Positions 44,910 through 54,317 of a stretch of 59,237 nucleotides of DNA are shown here, piece after piece. A program made the position numbers and the translations under genes. The DNA is taken from positions 1 through 59,237 of the forward strand of contig CAMAYC010000015.1 of NCBI GenBank assembly GCA_945862125.1. The letters run 5' to 3'. Below the pieces are notes generated by a model, which saw only the letters and a program-made list of their open reading frames with translations, did no database searches and was not told where the DNA came from. Source of the stretch: Reyranella massiliensis 521 (GTDB taxonomy: Bacteria > Pseudomonadota > Alphaproteobacteria > Reyranellales > Reyranellaceae). The stretch's first letter is position 1. Every line of letters begins with the position of its first letter.

Positions 44910-46046
44910 CTAGCGCGCCTTGGCGGCGATCTCGCCCTTTTGCGGCACCACCTTGGCGCCGGGCCTCACCATCGGATTGGCGAGCCCGTCGAGCACCACC
45001 TTGTCGGTGGGTGCCAGACCGCTGCGTACCACGCGCAGCCCATCGACCAGCGGCCCGAGCACCACAGGCTTGGCCTGCACGACATTGTCTGGCCCGACCG
45101 TGAATACGATCTTGCGCGCCTGGTCTGAAATCACCGCCGAATCGGGGATCAGCAGGGCGTCGTATTCGCCGCCGTAGAGCTGCAGGCGGGCGAAGATGCC
45201 AGGAGCCAGGAGCTGGTCCTTGTTGTCGACCAGGGCGCGGGCGCGGATGGTGCCGGAGCGTGCCGTCATCGAGTTGTCGACGAAATCGAGCTTGCCGGAG
45301 CGCGCCCAGTCGGTCTCGTCGGCGAGGCGGATGCGGACCGGGTTGGCCTCGCGCGAAGAAGCGAGCCCGCCCGAAAGGAAGAGGCGCGTGTAGCGAATGT
45401 AGTCGGCTTCCGAGACGTCGAAGACGATTCGGATCGGGTCGAGCGTGACGATCGTGGCGAGCAGCGTGGCGCCGGACTGGCCGCCCGAGATCAGATTGCC
45501 GGCATCGACTTTCCGATCGGAGATGCGGCCGGCGATGGGGGCGCGAACCTCGGTCCACTCGAGATTGAGCTGGGCATTGCGCAGCGCCGCCTCGGCAGAT
45601 TTGAGCTGGGCGCGGGCAACGGCAAGGTTTGCCTTGCGCGAGTCGTTTTCGGCCTCGGTGATGGCACGCGAGGCGATCAGCGATGCGCCGCGGCCGACCT
45701 GCAACTCGGCGAGTTCGACCTGGGCTTTGTTGCGGCCGACATCGGCTTCAGCCGATTCGACGGCGATCTCGTAGGGGCGCTTGTCGATGGTGAATAGCGG
45801 ATCGCCGACATTGACGAGCTGGCCGTCGCGGAATTCAACCTTGTCGATGAAGCCCGACACGCGGGCGCGAACCTCGACGGAGGCCAGCGCTTCGAAACGA
45901 CCCGAAGATTCGTCCCACTGCGTGACGCGCTTGGCGAGCGGCTCGGCGACGCCCACCGGCATCGCGGGCGGTCCGCCCTGGGCTACTGCCGGCGTCGCGG
46001 CAAGGGCAAGGATCGAGGCAGCGAAGAGTTGGCGGAAAATGGACAA
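44910..46046 (-). CDS. RND efflux periplasmic adaptor (membrane fusion protein)
   Basis: 378-residue adaptor that bridges the RND pump and the outer-membrane channel. A signal peptide (SIFRQLFAASILALAATPAVAQ) is followed by a barrel-sandwich start (SVEVRARVSGFIDKVEFRDG), a coiled-coil hairpin (about residues 95-165), the second lipoyl half (LNLEWTEVRAPIAGRISDRK) and beta-barrel and membrane-proximal domains. No lipobox Cys, so it is probably not a lipoprotein. The start is TTG at 46046 with AGGGGAG 5 bases upstream. It is divergent from the lipid kinase gene across 187 bases. Confidence 0.94.
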   Translation of the reverse strand: MSIFRQLFAASILALAATPAVAQGGPPAMPVGVAEPLAKRVTQWDESSGRFEALASVEVRARVSGFIDKVEFRDGQLVNVGDPLFTIDKRPYEIAVESAEADVGRNKAQVELAELQVGRGASLIASRAITEAENDSRKANLAVARAQLKSAEAALRNAQLNLEWTEVRAPIAGRISDRKVDAGNLISGGQSGATLLATIVTLDPIRIVFDVSEADYIRYTRLFLSGGLASSREANPVRIRLADETDWARSGKLDFVDNSMTARSGTIRARALVDNKDQLLAPGIFARLQLYGGEYDALLIPDSAVISDQARKIVFTVGPDNVVQAKPVVLGPLVDGLRVVRSGLAPTDKVVLDGLANPMVRPGAKVVPQKGEIAAKAR

Positions 46047-46233
46047 CGGAACTCCCCTGCGATCCGTTCTGAATCGCTGGGGCAGATGTGGTTCCGCCTG
46101 GAGGCGCTGTCAATTGCCCACGCGGTAAACGCATGATTATGGAGTCACCTGCGGGTGACCATCGTGTGATCGCCCGGCAATCATCGTGCCATCGGCCATG
46201 GCCACCGCGACACGATGCTAGCAAAATGCAGGC

Positions 46234-47175
46234 ATGGCTGAACAATCCAGTCTTGCCGTGATCGTCAATCGCGCCGCCAACAAAGGCGGCGCCGCACGGC
46301 GCTGGCCGGCGATCGAAGCGCAGCTGAAGGTACACCTCGGCTCTTTCCGTCCGCTGTTCACCGACGCGCCCGGCCATGCCACCGCGCTCGCGCGCGATGC
46401 CCTGTCACGGGGCGCGCGTCGCTTCGCGGCAGTGGGCGGCGACGGCACCGTGAACGAGGTGCTGAACGGCTTGCTCGATTCTTCAGGTCGTCTCATCGCC
46501 CCCGACACTGTTCTTTGCCCGGTGCCGGCCGGTACCGCCAACGAACTCTGCCGGGCGCTCGGCCATCTCGAGGATCCGCTGAGCGCCTACGCGGCTGCAG
46601 CCGGCCGCGGCAGCCGGCCCGTCGATCTGCTGCGCGTTCGCTGCGTCGATCTTGCCGGCCATCAGGTCGATCGCTTCGGCTATCTCATCGTGTCGTTGGG
46701 CGCAGCGGCCACCATCAGCCATCGTACCTCGCGTTCGGCCTGGCTGAAGAAACTGGGCGAGATCGCCTATCTGCTGATGACGCCGGTCGTCACGCTGGGC
46801 TACCGCCACCGCGACGTCGCCATCGCGATCGACGGCGGCGTGCCGCAGACGCGGCGGCTGTTCACAGCGATGGTCGCCAACACCGAGAACGGCGGCGGCG
46901 GCATGAGGCTGATGCCGGGCGCCAAATTCGACGATGGTATCCTCGACCTGATCGAGATGGGTGACATCTCGCGGCTGGGCGTGCTGCTGGACGTCATGCC
47001 CAAGCTCTATAGCGGCGCGCATATCGGTCACCCCAAGGTGCGGGTGAGCCAGGGCACGCGGTTCCGCTTCGAGTCCGAGGTAGAAACCCTGGTCGATCTC
47101 GACGGCGAGACGGTGGGCCGCCTGCCGCTGGAAGTCTCGGTGTTGCCGCGTGCCTTCGCGGTGGGTGCGCCCTGA
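46234..47175 (+). CDS. Diacylglycerol/lipid kinase family protein (DagK/YegS-like)
   Basis: 313-residue lipid kinase fold. The ATP-site motif GGDGTVNEVLNG starts at G68, and PAGTANELCRALG is the second family signature. A C-terminal beta-sandwich follows (NTENGGGGMRLMPGAKFDDG, LDLIEMGDISR). No signal peptide or membrane helix, as in the soluble YegS/DgkB group that phosphorylates diacylglycerol or related lipids. The lipid substrate is not defined. The next gene is the RcnB-like secreted protein. Confidence 0.9.
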   Translation: MAEQSSLAVIVNRAANKGGAARRWPAIEAQLKVHLGSFRPLFTDAPGHATALARDALSRGARRFAAVGGDGTVNEVLNGLLDSSGRLIAPDTVLCPVPAGTANELCRALGHLEDPLSAYAAAAGRGSRPVDLLRVRCVDLAGHQVDRFGYLIVSLGAAATISHRTSRSAWLKKLGEIAYLLMTPVVTLGYRHRDVAIAIDGGVPQTRRLFTAMVANTENGGGGMRLMPGAKFDDGILDLIEMGDISRLGVLLDVMPKLYSGAHIGHPKVRVSQGTRFRFESEVETLVDLDGETVGRLPLEVSVLPRAFAVGAP

Positions 47176-47176
47176 G

Positions 47177-47201
47177 GGAACTCCCGGCCCCGGACCGCGT
47201 T
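47177..47201 (+). promoter_or_regulatory. Predicted sigma-EcfG promoter of the RcnB-like gene
   Basis: GGAAC (47177-47181), 16-base spacer, CGTT (47198-47201): a third perfect general-stress motif, located right after the lipid kinase stop. Expected start about 47208, a few bases before GGAGG. Motif seen; regulation inferred. Confidence 0.72.
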
Positions 47202-47223
47202 CACGGTGCGGAGGAATTTCATC

Positions 47224-47751
47224 ATGCACGCTATTCGCCTACTTCTCGTGTCGGCGCTTTGTGCCGGCCTCGCCTCGCCTGCCTGGGCCGATAACGACAA
47301 GAACAAGGGCAAGGGCAACGACAACAACCGCGGCCAAAGCCAAAACGACAACAATCGTGGCCAGGGCCAGAATCAGAATCAGAACCAGGGCAACCGCATC
47401 GACAGCGGCCAGGCTGGCACGCCGACGCGGGTCGTCGTGACCGACCGCGACCGGACTACCGTCAACACCTACTACCGGACCGAGTTCACGAGCGGTAATT
47501 GCCCGCCGGGCCTCGCCAAAAAGAACAATGGCTGTTTGCCGCCGGGCCAGGCCAAGAAGCTCTGGAGCGTCGGCCAGCCGCTGCCGCCGACCATGGTCTA
47601 CCATCAGCTGCCGCAGCCACTGATGATGCAGCTCGCGCCGCCGCCGCCGGGCTACGACTATGTCCGGGTCGACGACGATATCGTGCTCATGAATCGTGAC
47701 ACGCGGCTGGTGACCGAGATCATCAGCAATCTCGGCCAGTTGATGAACTGA
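47224..47751 (+). CDS. RcnB-like secreted protein
   Basis: 175-residue periplasmic protein. A signal peptide (MHAIRLLLVSALCAGLASPAWAD) is followed by a low-complexity Asn/Gln/Lys/Gly segment (about residues 24-60; NDNNRGQSQNDNNRGQGQNQ). A conserved C-terminus (about 95-175) contains NCPPGLAKKNNGCLPPGQAKK and GYDYVRVDDDIVLMNRDTRLVTEII, the RcnB-type fold in which a small beta unit ends in 'VRVGDDYVLVD..TGLI'. RcnB assists nickel/cobalt homeostasis in E. coli; most family members are unassigned. ATG at 47224 follows GGAGG by 9 bases; an in-frame GTG at 47206 is inside the predicted leader. Confidence 0.8.
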   Translation: MHAIRLLLVSALCAGLASPAWADNDKNKGKGNDNNRGQSQNDNNRGQGQNQNQNQGNRIDSGQAGTPTRVVVTDRDRTTVNTYYRTEFTSGNCPPGLAKKNNGCLPPGQAKKLWSVGQPLPPTMVYHQLPQPLMMQLAPPPPGYDYVRVDDDIVLMNRDTRLVTEIISNLGQLMN

Positions 47752-47778
47752 GGCCGTGAACGGAAGGCCCGCTTCCGC

Positions 47779-49392
47779 CTAGTGGCGGAAGTGGCGCATT
47801 CCGGTGAAGACCATGGCGAGGCCGGCCGCATCGGCGGCCTCGATCACTTCCTTGTCGCGCATCGAACCGCCGGGCTGGATGATGGCGGTGGCACCCGCTT
47901 CGGCGGCGGCCAGCAACCCGTCGGCGAAGGGGAAGAAGGCATCGGATGCGACCACGCTGCCGACGGCCGGACTCACCTTCAGCCCCGCCGTTTCGCCTGC
48001 TTCGGCGGCGCGGATGGCCGCGATGCGTGAGGAATCGCGGCGATTCATCTGTCCCGCGCCCACGCCCACCGTGGCGCCATCCTTGGCATAGACGATGGCA
48101 TTCGACTTCACGTGCTTGCAGACGGTGAAGGCGAACATCAGGTCGTCGAGTTCCTTGGCCGTCGGCGCACGCTTGGTCACGACCTTGAGGTCGGCCTTCT
48201 TCAGGTGGCCGTTGTCGCGGCTCTGAAACAGATAGCCGCCGGCCACGCTCTTGATCGTCATGCCGGGGGACATCGGATCGGGGAGCGTGCCGGCCAGCAG
48301 CACACGCACGTTCTTCCGGGTGGCGAGGATGGCCAGCGCCTCAGGCGTCGCATCGGGCGCGATCACGACTTCGAGGAAGAGCTTCACCAGGTCCGTGGCT
48401 GTCCTGGCTTCGAGCGTGCGGTTGACCGCAACGATGCCGCCGAAGATCGACACCGGATCGCAGGCATAGGCTTTCAGGTAGGCGGCGTACTGGTCCTTGT
48501 CGACCGCGACGCCGCAGGGGTTGGCGTGCTTCACGACGACGATGGCCGATTCGGAGAATTCGGCGACGCATTCGTAGGCCGCTTCGGTGTCGCCGATGTT
48601 GTTGTAGGAGAGCTCCTTGCCCTGGACCATGCGCGCGGTGGCGACGCCCGGCCGCTTGCTGCCGTCCGAGTAAAAGGCTGCCTGTTGGTGCGGGTTCTCG
48701 CCATAGCGCAAGGTCTGCACGCGCTCGGCCGAGATCGTCAGCCGCTCGGGGAAGGTGTCGTTCTCTTGCTTGGCAAACCACGTGGCGATAGCTGAGTCAT
48801 AAGACGCGGTCCGGGCATAGGCTTTGGCGGCGAGCTTGCGGCGCAGCGCCAGGGTCGTGGCGCCCTTGTTGGCCTTGAGCTCGTCGAGCACCGAGGCGTA
48901 GTCCTTCGGATCGACGACGATGGTGACGAAGTCGTGGTTCTTGGCCGAGGCGCGGATCAGCGCCGGGCCGCCGATGTCGATGTTCTCGACGCAGGTCGGG
49001 AAATCGGCGCCGCGCGCCACGGTGGCCTCGAACGGATAGAGATTCACCACGACGAGATCGATGCCGGCGATCTTGTGATCGGCCATTGCCTTCTTGTGTC
49101 CGTCGTCGGTGCGGCGCGCCAGGATGCCGCCATGGATCGTGGGCTGTAGGGTCTTTACGCGCCCGTCCATGATCTCGGGAAAGCCGGTGTGATCGCTCAC
49201 CTCGACGACCTTCAGGCCGGCGTCGCGCAGCGACTTGGCCGAGCCGCCGGTCGAGAGGATTTCCACCCCATGGGCCGCCAGCGCCTTGCCCAGCTCCACC
49301 AGGCCCTCCTTGTCGGAGACGGAGATCAGGGCGCGCTGAATGCGGGCGAGATCGGGGGTGGGCGAGGGCACGTAGGCGGGGCTTGCGGACAT
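47779..49392 (-). CDS. purH: Bifunctional AICAR formyltransferase / IMP cyclohydrolase PurH
   Basis: 537-residue enzyme for the last two steps of IMP synthesis. The N-terminal cyclohydrolase (about residues 10-200: [34 protein letters not shown]) is followed by the AICAR transformylase (about 205-537) with the catalytic [14 protein letters not shown] motif and [14 protein letters not shown]. It ends [12 protein letters not shown] as in the family. A short inverted repeat (CGGAAG / CTTCCG, 47761-47777) separates its stop from the convergent RcnB-like gene, without a U-run. It lies downstream of ilvA on the same strand. Confidence 0.97.
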   Translation of the reverse strand: MSASPAYVPSPTPDLARIQRALISVSDKEGLVELGKALAAHGVEILSTGGSAKSLRDAGLKVVEVSDHTGFPEIMDGRVKTLQPTIHGGILARRTDDGHKKAMADHKIAGIDLVVVNLYPFEATVARGADFPTCVENIDIGGPALIRASAKNHDFVTIVVDPKDYASVLDELKANKGATTLALRRKLAAKAYARTASYDSAIATWFAKQENDTFPERLTISAERVQTLRYGENPHQQAAFYSDGSKRPGVATARMVQGKELSYNNIGDTEAAYECVAEFSESAIVVVKHANPCGVAVDKDQYAAYLKAYACDPVSIFGGIVAVNRTLEARTATDLVKLFLEVVIAPDATPEALAILATRKNVRVLLAGTLPDPMSPGMTIKSVAGGYLFQSRDNGHLKKADLKVVTKRAPTAKELDDLMFAFTVCKHVKSNAIVYAKDGATVGVGAGQMNRRDSSRIAAIRAAEAGETAGLKVSPAVGSVVASDAFFPFADGLLAAAEAGATAIIQPGGSMRDKEVIEAADAAGLAMVFTGMRHFRH

Positions 49393-49437
49393 GGGCGCCC
49401 TTTTAGCCCGCAGGCCGGTGGGTTGTAAGGCGCGCTT

Positions 49438-50688
49438 TTACGCGTCCGCCCCCTCCAGGACGCGGACCTTGAAACCTTCGGCCTGCAGCGCAGCGAGCAG
49501 CTCGCCGAGGTGGGCGCGGTCTCGGGTCTCGACGGTGACGTCGAGTTCGGTGGCCTTGGCGACCACGCCGAACAGCCGCTGGTGCAGCACTTCCACGATG
49601 TTGCCGCCGGCGCCGCCGATCAGGCCGGCGACCCGGGCGAGCTGGCCGGGGGCATCGCCGATCATCAGCCGCAGCCGCACGATGCGGCCGTCGCGCACCA
49701 GCCCGCGCAGCAGGACCGAGGCCAGCAGGCGGGTGTCGATGTTGCCGCCGCACAGCACGAGGCCGACCTTGCGGCCGGTGAAATGCTGCGGATGGGCGAG
49801 GAGGGCGGCCAGACCGGCCGCGCCGGCGCCCTCGGCCACGGTCTTCTCGACTTCGAGGAACAGCGCTATGGCGCGTTCGATCGCCACCTCGTCGACCGCC
49901 AGCACGCGATCGATCAGGGCGCGGGCGATGGCGAGCGGCGTCTGGCCGATGTCGCGCACCGCGATGCCCTCGGCGATGGTGTCGCCGCCGACCGTGACCG
50001 GCTCACCGGCGAGAAGCTGGCGCATCGCAGAGTAGCCGGCCGATTCGACACCGATCACCTTCAGGTCGGGCTTGAGGCCCCGTGCCGCCACGGCACAGCC
50101 CGCGATCATGCCGCCGCCGCCCACCGGGACCACCAGCGTGTCGAGTTCGGGCACGTCCTGCAGCATCTCGAGCGCGATCGTGCCCTGACCGGCGATCACG
50201 CGGGCATCGTCGTAGGGGTGCACGAACACCAGTTTTTCGGCGGCGGCGATCCGGTGCGCTTCGGTCGCGGCCTCGGCCAGAGTATCGCCCACCAGTACAA
50301 CGCGAGCTCCGTGGTCGCGGGTGTGCTTCACCTTGGTGTTGGGCGTGAAGGAGGGCATCACGATGGTGGCGGGAATGCCGAGACGGCCGGCGTGATAGGC
50401 CACGCCCTGGGCGTGGTTGCCGGCCGACATGGCGATGACGCCGCGCTTGCGCTCCTCGTCGGTGAGCTGCAGCAGCGTGTTGAGCGCGCCGCGCTCCTTG
50501 AACGAGGCCGTGAACTGCAGATTCTCGAATTTTATCCAGACATCGGCGTGGGCGATGCGCGACAGGGTCTCGCTGCGCAGGCAGGGCGTATGGACGACGG
50601 CGCCCTCGATGCGCGCCGCGGCGGCGCGCACGTCGGCCAAATCAACAGGGAGGGAGACGGGAAGAGGATTGGCAGCGGGGCTGGTCAT
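49438..50688 (-). CDS. ilvA: Threonine ammonia-lyase (threonine dehydratase)
   Basis: 416-residue PLP enzyme converting threonine to 2-oxobutyrate and ammonia. The PLP lysine is K64 (TASFKERGALN); PLP-phosphate loop is VVPVGGGGMIAG. A C-terminal ACT-like regulatory domain (about residues 335-412: LRLMIGDAPGQLARVAGLIG) suggests feedback control. The single ACT and the length fit the short/TdcB-plus-ACT class common in alphaproteobacteria; it may serve isoleucine synthesis or threonine/serine breakdown. It is 6 bases downstream of the opine-type dehydrogenase. Confidence 0.93.
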   Translation of the reverse strand: MTSPAANPLPVSLPVDLADVRAAAARIEGAVVHTPCLRSETLSRIAHADVWIKFENLQFTASFKERGALNTLLQLTDEERKRGVIAMSAGNHAQGVAYHAGRLGIPATIVMPSFTPNTKVKHTRDHGARVVLVGDTLAEAATEAHRIAAAEKLVFVHPYDDARVIAGQGTIALEMLQDVPELDTLVVPVGGGGMIAGCAVAARGLKPDLKVIGVESAGYSAMRQLLAGEPVTVGGDTIAEGIAVRDIGQTPLAIARALIDRVLAVDEVAIERAIALFLEVEKTVAEGAGAAGLAALLAHPQHFTGRKVGLVLCGGNIDTRLLASVLLRGLVRDGRIVRLRLMIGDAPGQLARVAGLIGGAGGNIVEVLHQRLFGVVAKATELDVTVETRDRAHLGELLAALQAEGFKVRVLEGADA

Positions 50689-50694
50689 GGCAGG

Positions 50695-51765
50695 TCAGTA
50701 ACCGTCGCGGCACAGCGTCTGGAGCTGCGCCAAGGGAATGGAGCCGATGTCGAGGACGGCAAGAAGATCGTTCTCGGCGCTGAAGTTCCGCCCGTACATA
50801 GCCGAGAAAATCTCGACGCCAGCCTCGTGCAACGGTGCAGGATGGCCCGCGAGACGTCCGAGCTGCGCGGTCGGGACCAGGCCGAAGGGCACGTCTTCGG
50901 TGACATAGCGGCTGTCGGCGGTCGTCGGGCCCGCGCCGCCCTTGCCGATGGCATGCATGGCCTGGTGCATCTCCGACGCCGACCCAGGAGGCACGCCGAA
51001 CGACAGGTTGAGGTGCTGGAAGATCGTGCGGACTTCGAGGCCCAGGGCCGTGGCAATGGCAAGCCGCTCGCGGTCGAGCTCCTCGAGCAGGCGGCCGACC
51101 TTCGGTGTCACGTTCTCCGCCTGGCCCCAGGTCTCGCCACGCTCCATACGGGTCATGTTGCCGAGCGCGATGCCCATATGGATCGTGGGATTGAGATTGC
51201 TCAAGGCGATCGCCAGCAGGCTTCGTCGATCGACGAACCGGTCGCCGAACAGCGACTTGCAGAGGGCGAGCCCCTCCGCGCTGCGCGCTGCCGGCACGGT
51301 GGCGAGATCGACCGATTGGCGAACGGCATTCACCTGGACCTTGGCGGGACCGGTCTGACGGCCGCTCACCAGCGTGGTGCCCCAGGCAACGATCGGGACC
51401 GCGACTTTTCGGGTGGCCAGCAGTCGCGAGAGATACAGCGCGCCAAACGACGCATGCGAACTCACGATCACCGTTTGCGATGGCTTGATGTGTGGCGCGA
51501 TCCTGTCGAACACGTGCTTGTGGCCGTAGGCCGGCAAGGCGATCAGGATCACCTCGGCGCCGGCGACGAGTTCTTCCGCGCTCCCGGCAACGGCCGGCCT
51601 GAACGTCCCCTCGATGGCGCCGGCCGCGACGAGCGGCTCGCCCGCCGACAGGGCCTTGGTGCGTTCGCCCGATGGCGACCACAGGATGGCCTTGTGTCCC
51701 TCGCGCTCGAGAAACGCCGCCATTCCGAACGCGATCGACCCCGCGCCGACGATGCCAACTTTCAT
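50695..51765 (-). CDS. NAD(P)-dependent octopine/nopaline dehydrogenase family protein
   Basis: 356-residue two-domain dehydrogenase. The N-terminal Rossmann domain starts MKVGIVGAGSIAFGMAAFLE, and the helical C-terminal opine-dehydrogenase domain (about residues 185-330) holds SNLNPTIHMGIALGN with the conserved Asn/His of the active site. The family joins or cleaves amino acids and 2-oxo acids reductively. Neighbours are a FAD amine oxidase-type gene upstream (16-base gap) and threonine ammonia-lyase downstream (6 bases), hinting at amino-acid or opine turnover. The substrate is unknown. Confidence 0.87.
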   Translation of the reverse strand: MKVGIVGAGSIAFGMAAFLEREGHKAILWSPSGERTKALSAGEPLVAAGAIEGTFRPAVAGSAEELVAGAEVILIALPAYGHKHVFDRIAPHIKPSQTVIVSSHASFGALYLSRLLATRKVAVPIVAWGTTLVSGRQTGPAKVQVNAVRQSVDLATVPAARSAEGLALCKSLFGDRFVDRRSLLAIALSNLNPTIHMGIALGNMTRMERGETWGQAENVTPKVGRLLEELDRERLAIATALGLEVRTIFQHLNLSFGVPPGSASEMHQAMHAIGKGGAGPTTADSRYVTEDVPFGLVPTAQLGRLAGHPAPLHEAGVEIFSAMYGRNFSAENDLLAVLDIGSIPLAQLQTLCRDGY

Positions 51766-51780
51766 GCTCTATATCCCGTT

Positions 51781-53124
51781 TCAGCCGGCCAGCCGGCGGT
51801 CGAGCCAGTCGCGCGTGCGGTACCAGGCGCCGATCAACGGCAGGTACATCGAAGGATCGCCGTTGTAGAGCGGATGCTCGGGGAACTCGCGGCCGTCGAA
51901 GGCATTGACCGGCGCATTGGAGCCACCGGCGATCTTCTTCGCCGTTTGCGTTCCGAGATAGGTCATCATGGCGACGCCGTTGCCGTTGCAGGCGAGCAGA
52001 TAGTGCATGCCGTCGTCCTGGCCCATGTGCGACATCGAATCGAGCGCGAAGGCGACGTTGCCGGTCCAGGCATGAGTAATGCGCACGCCCTTGAGCTGCG
52101 GGAAGCGGTCGATCATGTACTGGTACAGGATCGGCGCGCTCACCTCCGGCGGCGCCGCCGTGAACCGCGCGCGGCCGCCGAAGATCATGTGCTTTCCGTC
52201 GGGCGAGGGACGGTAGTAGGTCAGCACGCGCTTGGTATCGCCAATCGAGCGCTGCAACGGGATCAGCTCCGTTGCCGGCATCGGCAGTTCTTCGGTGGCG
52301 ATGATGTGGCTCGCCACCGGCACGACGCGCATCTTCAGCTTGGGCGTCAGGTCGCCGGTGTAGCCATTGGTCGCGATCACGACCTCGCGGCAGGCGATCG
52401 GTCCCTTGGCGGTCAGCACGCGCCAGCCCCCACCTGTTTTTTCGCTGCCGATTTTCTCGATACGCTCGGCCTCGACATTGCCGCACAGGATCGCGCCCTG
52501 CTTGTGTGCGGCCTCGAGCAGGCCCTTGTAGTAACGCGCGGGATGGAGATTGCCGCCGCTCTTCACATACATGCCGCCGTAGTAGTAGTCGGACGCCATC
52601 ATCTCGCGCACACGCTCGCGCGGGATCATCTCGGCGCCCACGTTGGCGTATTTGTTGAACATCTCGACCTTGCGGGCCTGGTCGTCATAGTGCTTGGGCG
52701 TCCAGGCGCCGGTGAAGCGGCCGGTGGTGATCAGCCCGCAATCGATTTTCTCGCGCCCGATGATGTCGATCAGGGTTTGTAGCGAGTCCGCGCCGCTGCC
52801 CAGGAAGGCCGCCTTGTTCGCGGCGAATTCCGCCTCGACCTTCGGGTTCTTGCCGCCCAGGCCTTTGGCGATGTTGGTGCCGCCCGAGAGCATGCCGCCG
52901 TTGCGCGTCGAGGCGCCGATGCCGAACACGCCGCGCTCCAGCACCACGCAGCCGATGCCGTGGCGCCTGAGTTCCAGTGCCGTCGAGAGGCCGCCATAGC
53001 CCGCGCCCACGATCACCACATCGGTCTTGGCCGGCGGGTCGACGCTCAGCGCATTGTTGGGTGTCCACGCCTCCCACCACCAGGGCTGGGCCTTGAAGGC
53101 GCGGTGGAAGATGTCGGGCGGCAT
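51781..53124 (-). CDS. FAD-dependent oxidoreductase (DadA / gamma-glutamylputrescine-oxidase-like)
   Basis: 447-residue DAO-superfamily flavoenzyme. The Rossmann FAD motif is VVIVGAGYGGLSTALELRRHG followed by VVLERGVFGIGASTRNGGML (each given only in part); the second FAD contact is near FALDSMSHMG...NGNGVAMMTYLG. The N-terminal WWWEAWTPN resembles PuuB/OrdL proteins, which oxidise amine substrates. Membrane segments absent. The ATG at 53124 overlaps the last base of the DUF1674 gene stop (TAATG). It is in one direction with the opine-type dehydrogenase, ilvA and purH. Confidence 0.9.
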   Translation of the reverse strand: MPPDIFHRAFKAQPWWWEAWTPNNALSVDPPAKTDVVIVGAGYGGLSTALELRRHGIGCVVLERGVFGIGASTRNGGMLSGGTNIAKGLGGKNPKVEAEFAANKAAFLGSGADSLQTLIDIIGREKIDCGLITTGRFTGAWTPKHYDDQARKVEMFNKYANVGAEMIPRERVREMMASDYYYGGMYVKSGGNLHPARYYKGLLEAAHKQGAILCGNVEAERIEKIGSEKTGGGWRVLTAKGPIACREVVIATNGYTGDLTPKLKMRVVPVASHIIATEELPMPATELIPLQRSIGDTKRVLTYYRPSPDGKHMIFGGRARFTAAPPEVSAPILYQYMIDRFPQLKGVRITHAWTGNVAFALDSMSHMGQDDGMHYLLACNGNGVAMMTYLGTQTAKKIAGGSNAPVNAFDGREFPEHPLYNGDPSMYLPLIGAWYRTRDWLDRRLAG

Positions 53125-53291
53125 TAGAAGTCGGTCACCTTGCCGTTGAACTGCCAGTCGCCGTAGCGGGTCGGCTCGGGGCCGGGCGGGCCGCCGATCT
53201 CCTCGACTTTCTTCGGCTTCTCGGGCGGGATGGGCGCCGCCGGCTCCGCTTTTGCAGGCTCCGGTGGGATGGGCTTTTTGGGTTCGGTCAT
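53124..53291 (-). CDS. DUF1674 / SDHAF4-like protein
   Basis: 55-residue protein with a Pro/Lys/Ala-rich N-terminus and the conserved C-terminal motif [25 protein letters not shown], the signature of DUF1674. The eukaryotic homologue SDHAF4 helps mature the flavinated subunit of succinate dehydrogenase; the bacterial role is inferred from homology. The ATG at 53291 was chosen because the longer frame has no family sequence. The stop overlaps the FAD oxidoreductase start. It is divergent from htpX (59 bases). Confidence 0.88.
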   Translation of the reverse strand: MTEPKKPIPPEPAKAEPAAPIPPEKPKKVEEIGGPPGPEPTRYGDWQFNGKVTDF

Positions 53292-53350
53292 GCCGGCATG
53301 ATGCCCCCGGACGCCTTGATTCGCCACAGTTGGCAACCATCTTTCCCGCC

Positions 53351-54301
53351 ATGAACTACTTCAAGACGGCTCTCCTTCTCGCGGCCCTCACCGGCTTCGT
53401 CCTGGTGGCGGGCTATTTGCTGGGCGGCCAATCCGGCCTCGTCATTGCCTTGGTCGCCGCCCTGGGCATGAACCTGTTTGCCTACTGGAACAGCGACAAG
53501 ATGGTGCTGCGCATGAGCAACGCGCAGGAGGTCGGGCCCAACGAGGCGCCCGAGCTCTACGGCATCGTCCAGGGACTGGCCCAGCGCGCCGGCCTGCCGA
53601 TGCCGCGCGTCTACGTGATCGACGAGGAGCAGCCCAACGCCTTCGCCACCGGCCGTAACCCCGAGAATGCCGCGGTTGCCGCCACCACGGGCCTGCTGCG
53701 CCACCTCAGCCGCGAGGAAGTTGCGGGCGTGATGGCGCATGAGCTGAGCCACGTCCGCCATCGCGACACGCTGATCATGACCGTCGCCGCCACGCTCTCC
53801 GGCGCCATCGGCATGCTGGCGAGCTTCGGCGGCATGATGGGCGGCGGTCGCGATTCCGAGGGCCGGCCGCTGGTCAATCCGATCGTGGCCATCGCCGCCA
53901 TGATCCTGGCGCCGCTCGCCGCGGCGCTGGTCCAGATGGCGATCAGCCGTGGCCGCGAATACGAAGCCGATCGCATGGGCGCGGAGATCTCCGGCCAGCC
54001 GCTGTGGCTCGCCTCGGCGCTGGCCAAGCTGCACGCCGGCACCCAGCAGATCCCCAACCGGGCGGCCGAAGCCAACCCGGCGACGGCACACATGTATATC
54101 GCCAATCCGCTTTCGGCCGGCGGCCTGCGCAGCCTGTTCTCGACCCATCCGCCGATGGAGGAGCGCATTGCGCGGCTGGAGGCGATGGCCAATCAAATGG
54201 GGGCGGGGCAGGTCCAGGCACAAGCAAGGCCTGCAGCGCCGGCGAGCGGCCCATGGGCGACCGCTCATCAGCAGACGCCACGCCGCGGTCCGTGGGGCTG
54301 A
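53351..54301 (+). CDS. htpX: Membrane zinc metalloprotease HtpX
   Basis: 316-residue inner-membrane M48 protease for quality control of membrane proteins. Two N-terminal helices (about residues 4-45) precede the zinc site H130-E131-x-x-H134 ([11 protein letters not shown]), with the third ligand E205 ([10 protein letters not shown]). Two more hydrophobic segments (about 145-165 and 180-200) flank it. A Gln/Pro/Ala-rich tail closes the protein. A palindromic repeat follows. Its family role fits the envelope-stress content of the window. Confidence 0.95.
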   Translation: MNYFKTALLLAALTGFVLVAGYLLGGQSGLVIALVAALGMNLFAYWNSDKMVLRMSNAQEVGPNEAPELYGIVQGLAQRAGLPMPRVYVIDEEQPNAFATGRNPENAAVAATTGLLRHLSREEVAGVMAHELSHVRHRDTLIMTVAATLSGAIGMLASFGGMMGGGRDSEGRPLVNPIVAIAAMILAPLAAALVQMAISRGREYEADRMGAEISGQPLWLASALAKLHAGTQQIPNRAAEANPATAHMYIANPLSAGGLRSLFSTHPPMEERIARLEAMANQMGAGQVQAQARPAAPASGPWATAHQQTPRRGPWG

Positions 54302-54317
54302 GGTTAGAAGAAGAGGA

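Noticed and set aside
46048-46068. GGAAC and CGTT upstream of the lipid kinase.
   Set aside because: Spacer is only 12 bases, outside the 16-17 required.
49510-52782. 1,090-codon plus-strand frame opposite ilvA, the opine-type dehydrogenase and the FAD oxidase.
   Set aside because: No recognisable motif; three well-defined enzymes with active-site residues are encoded on the other strand.
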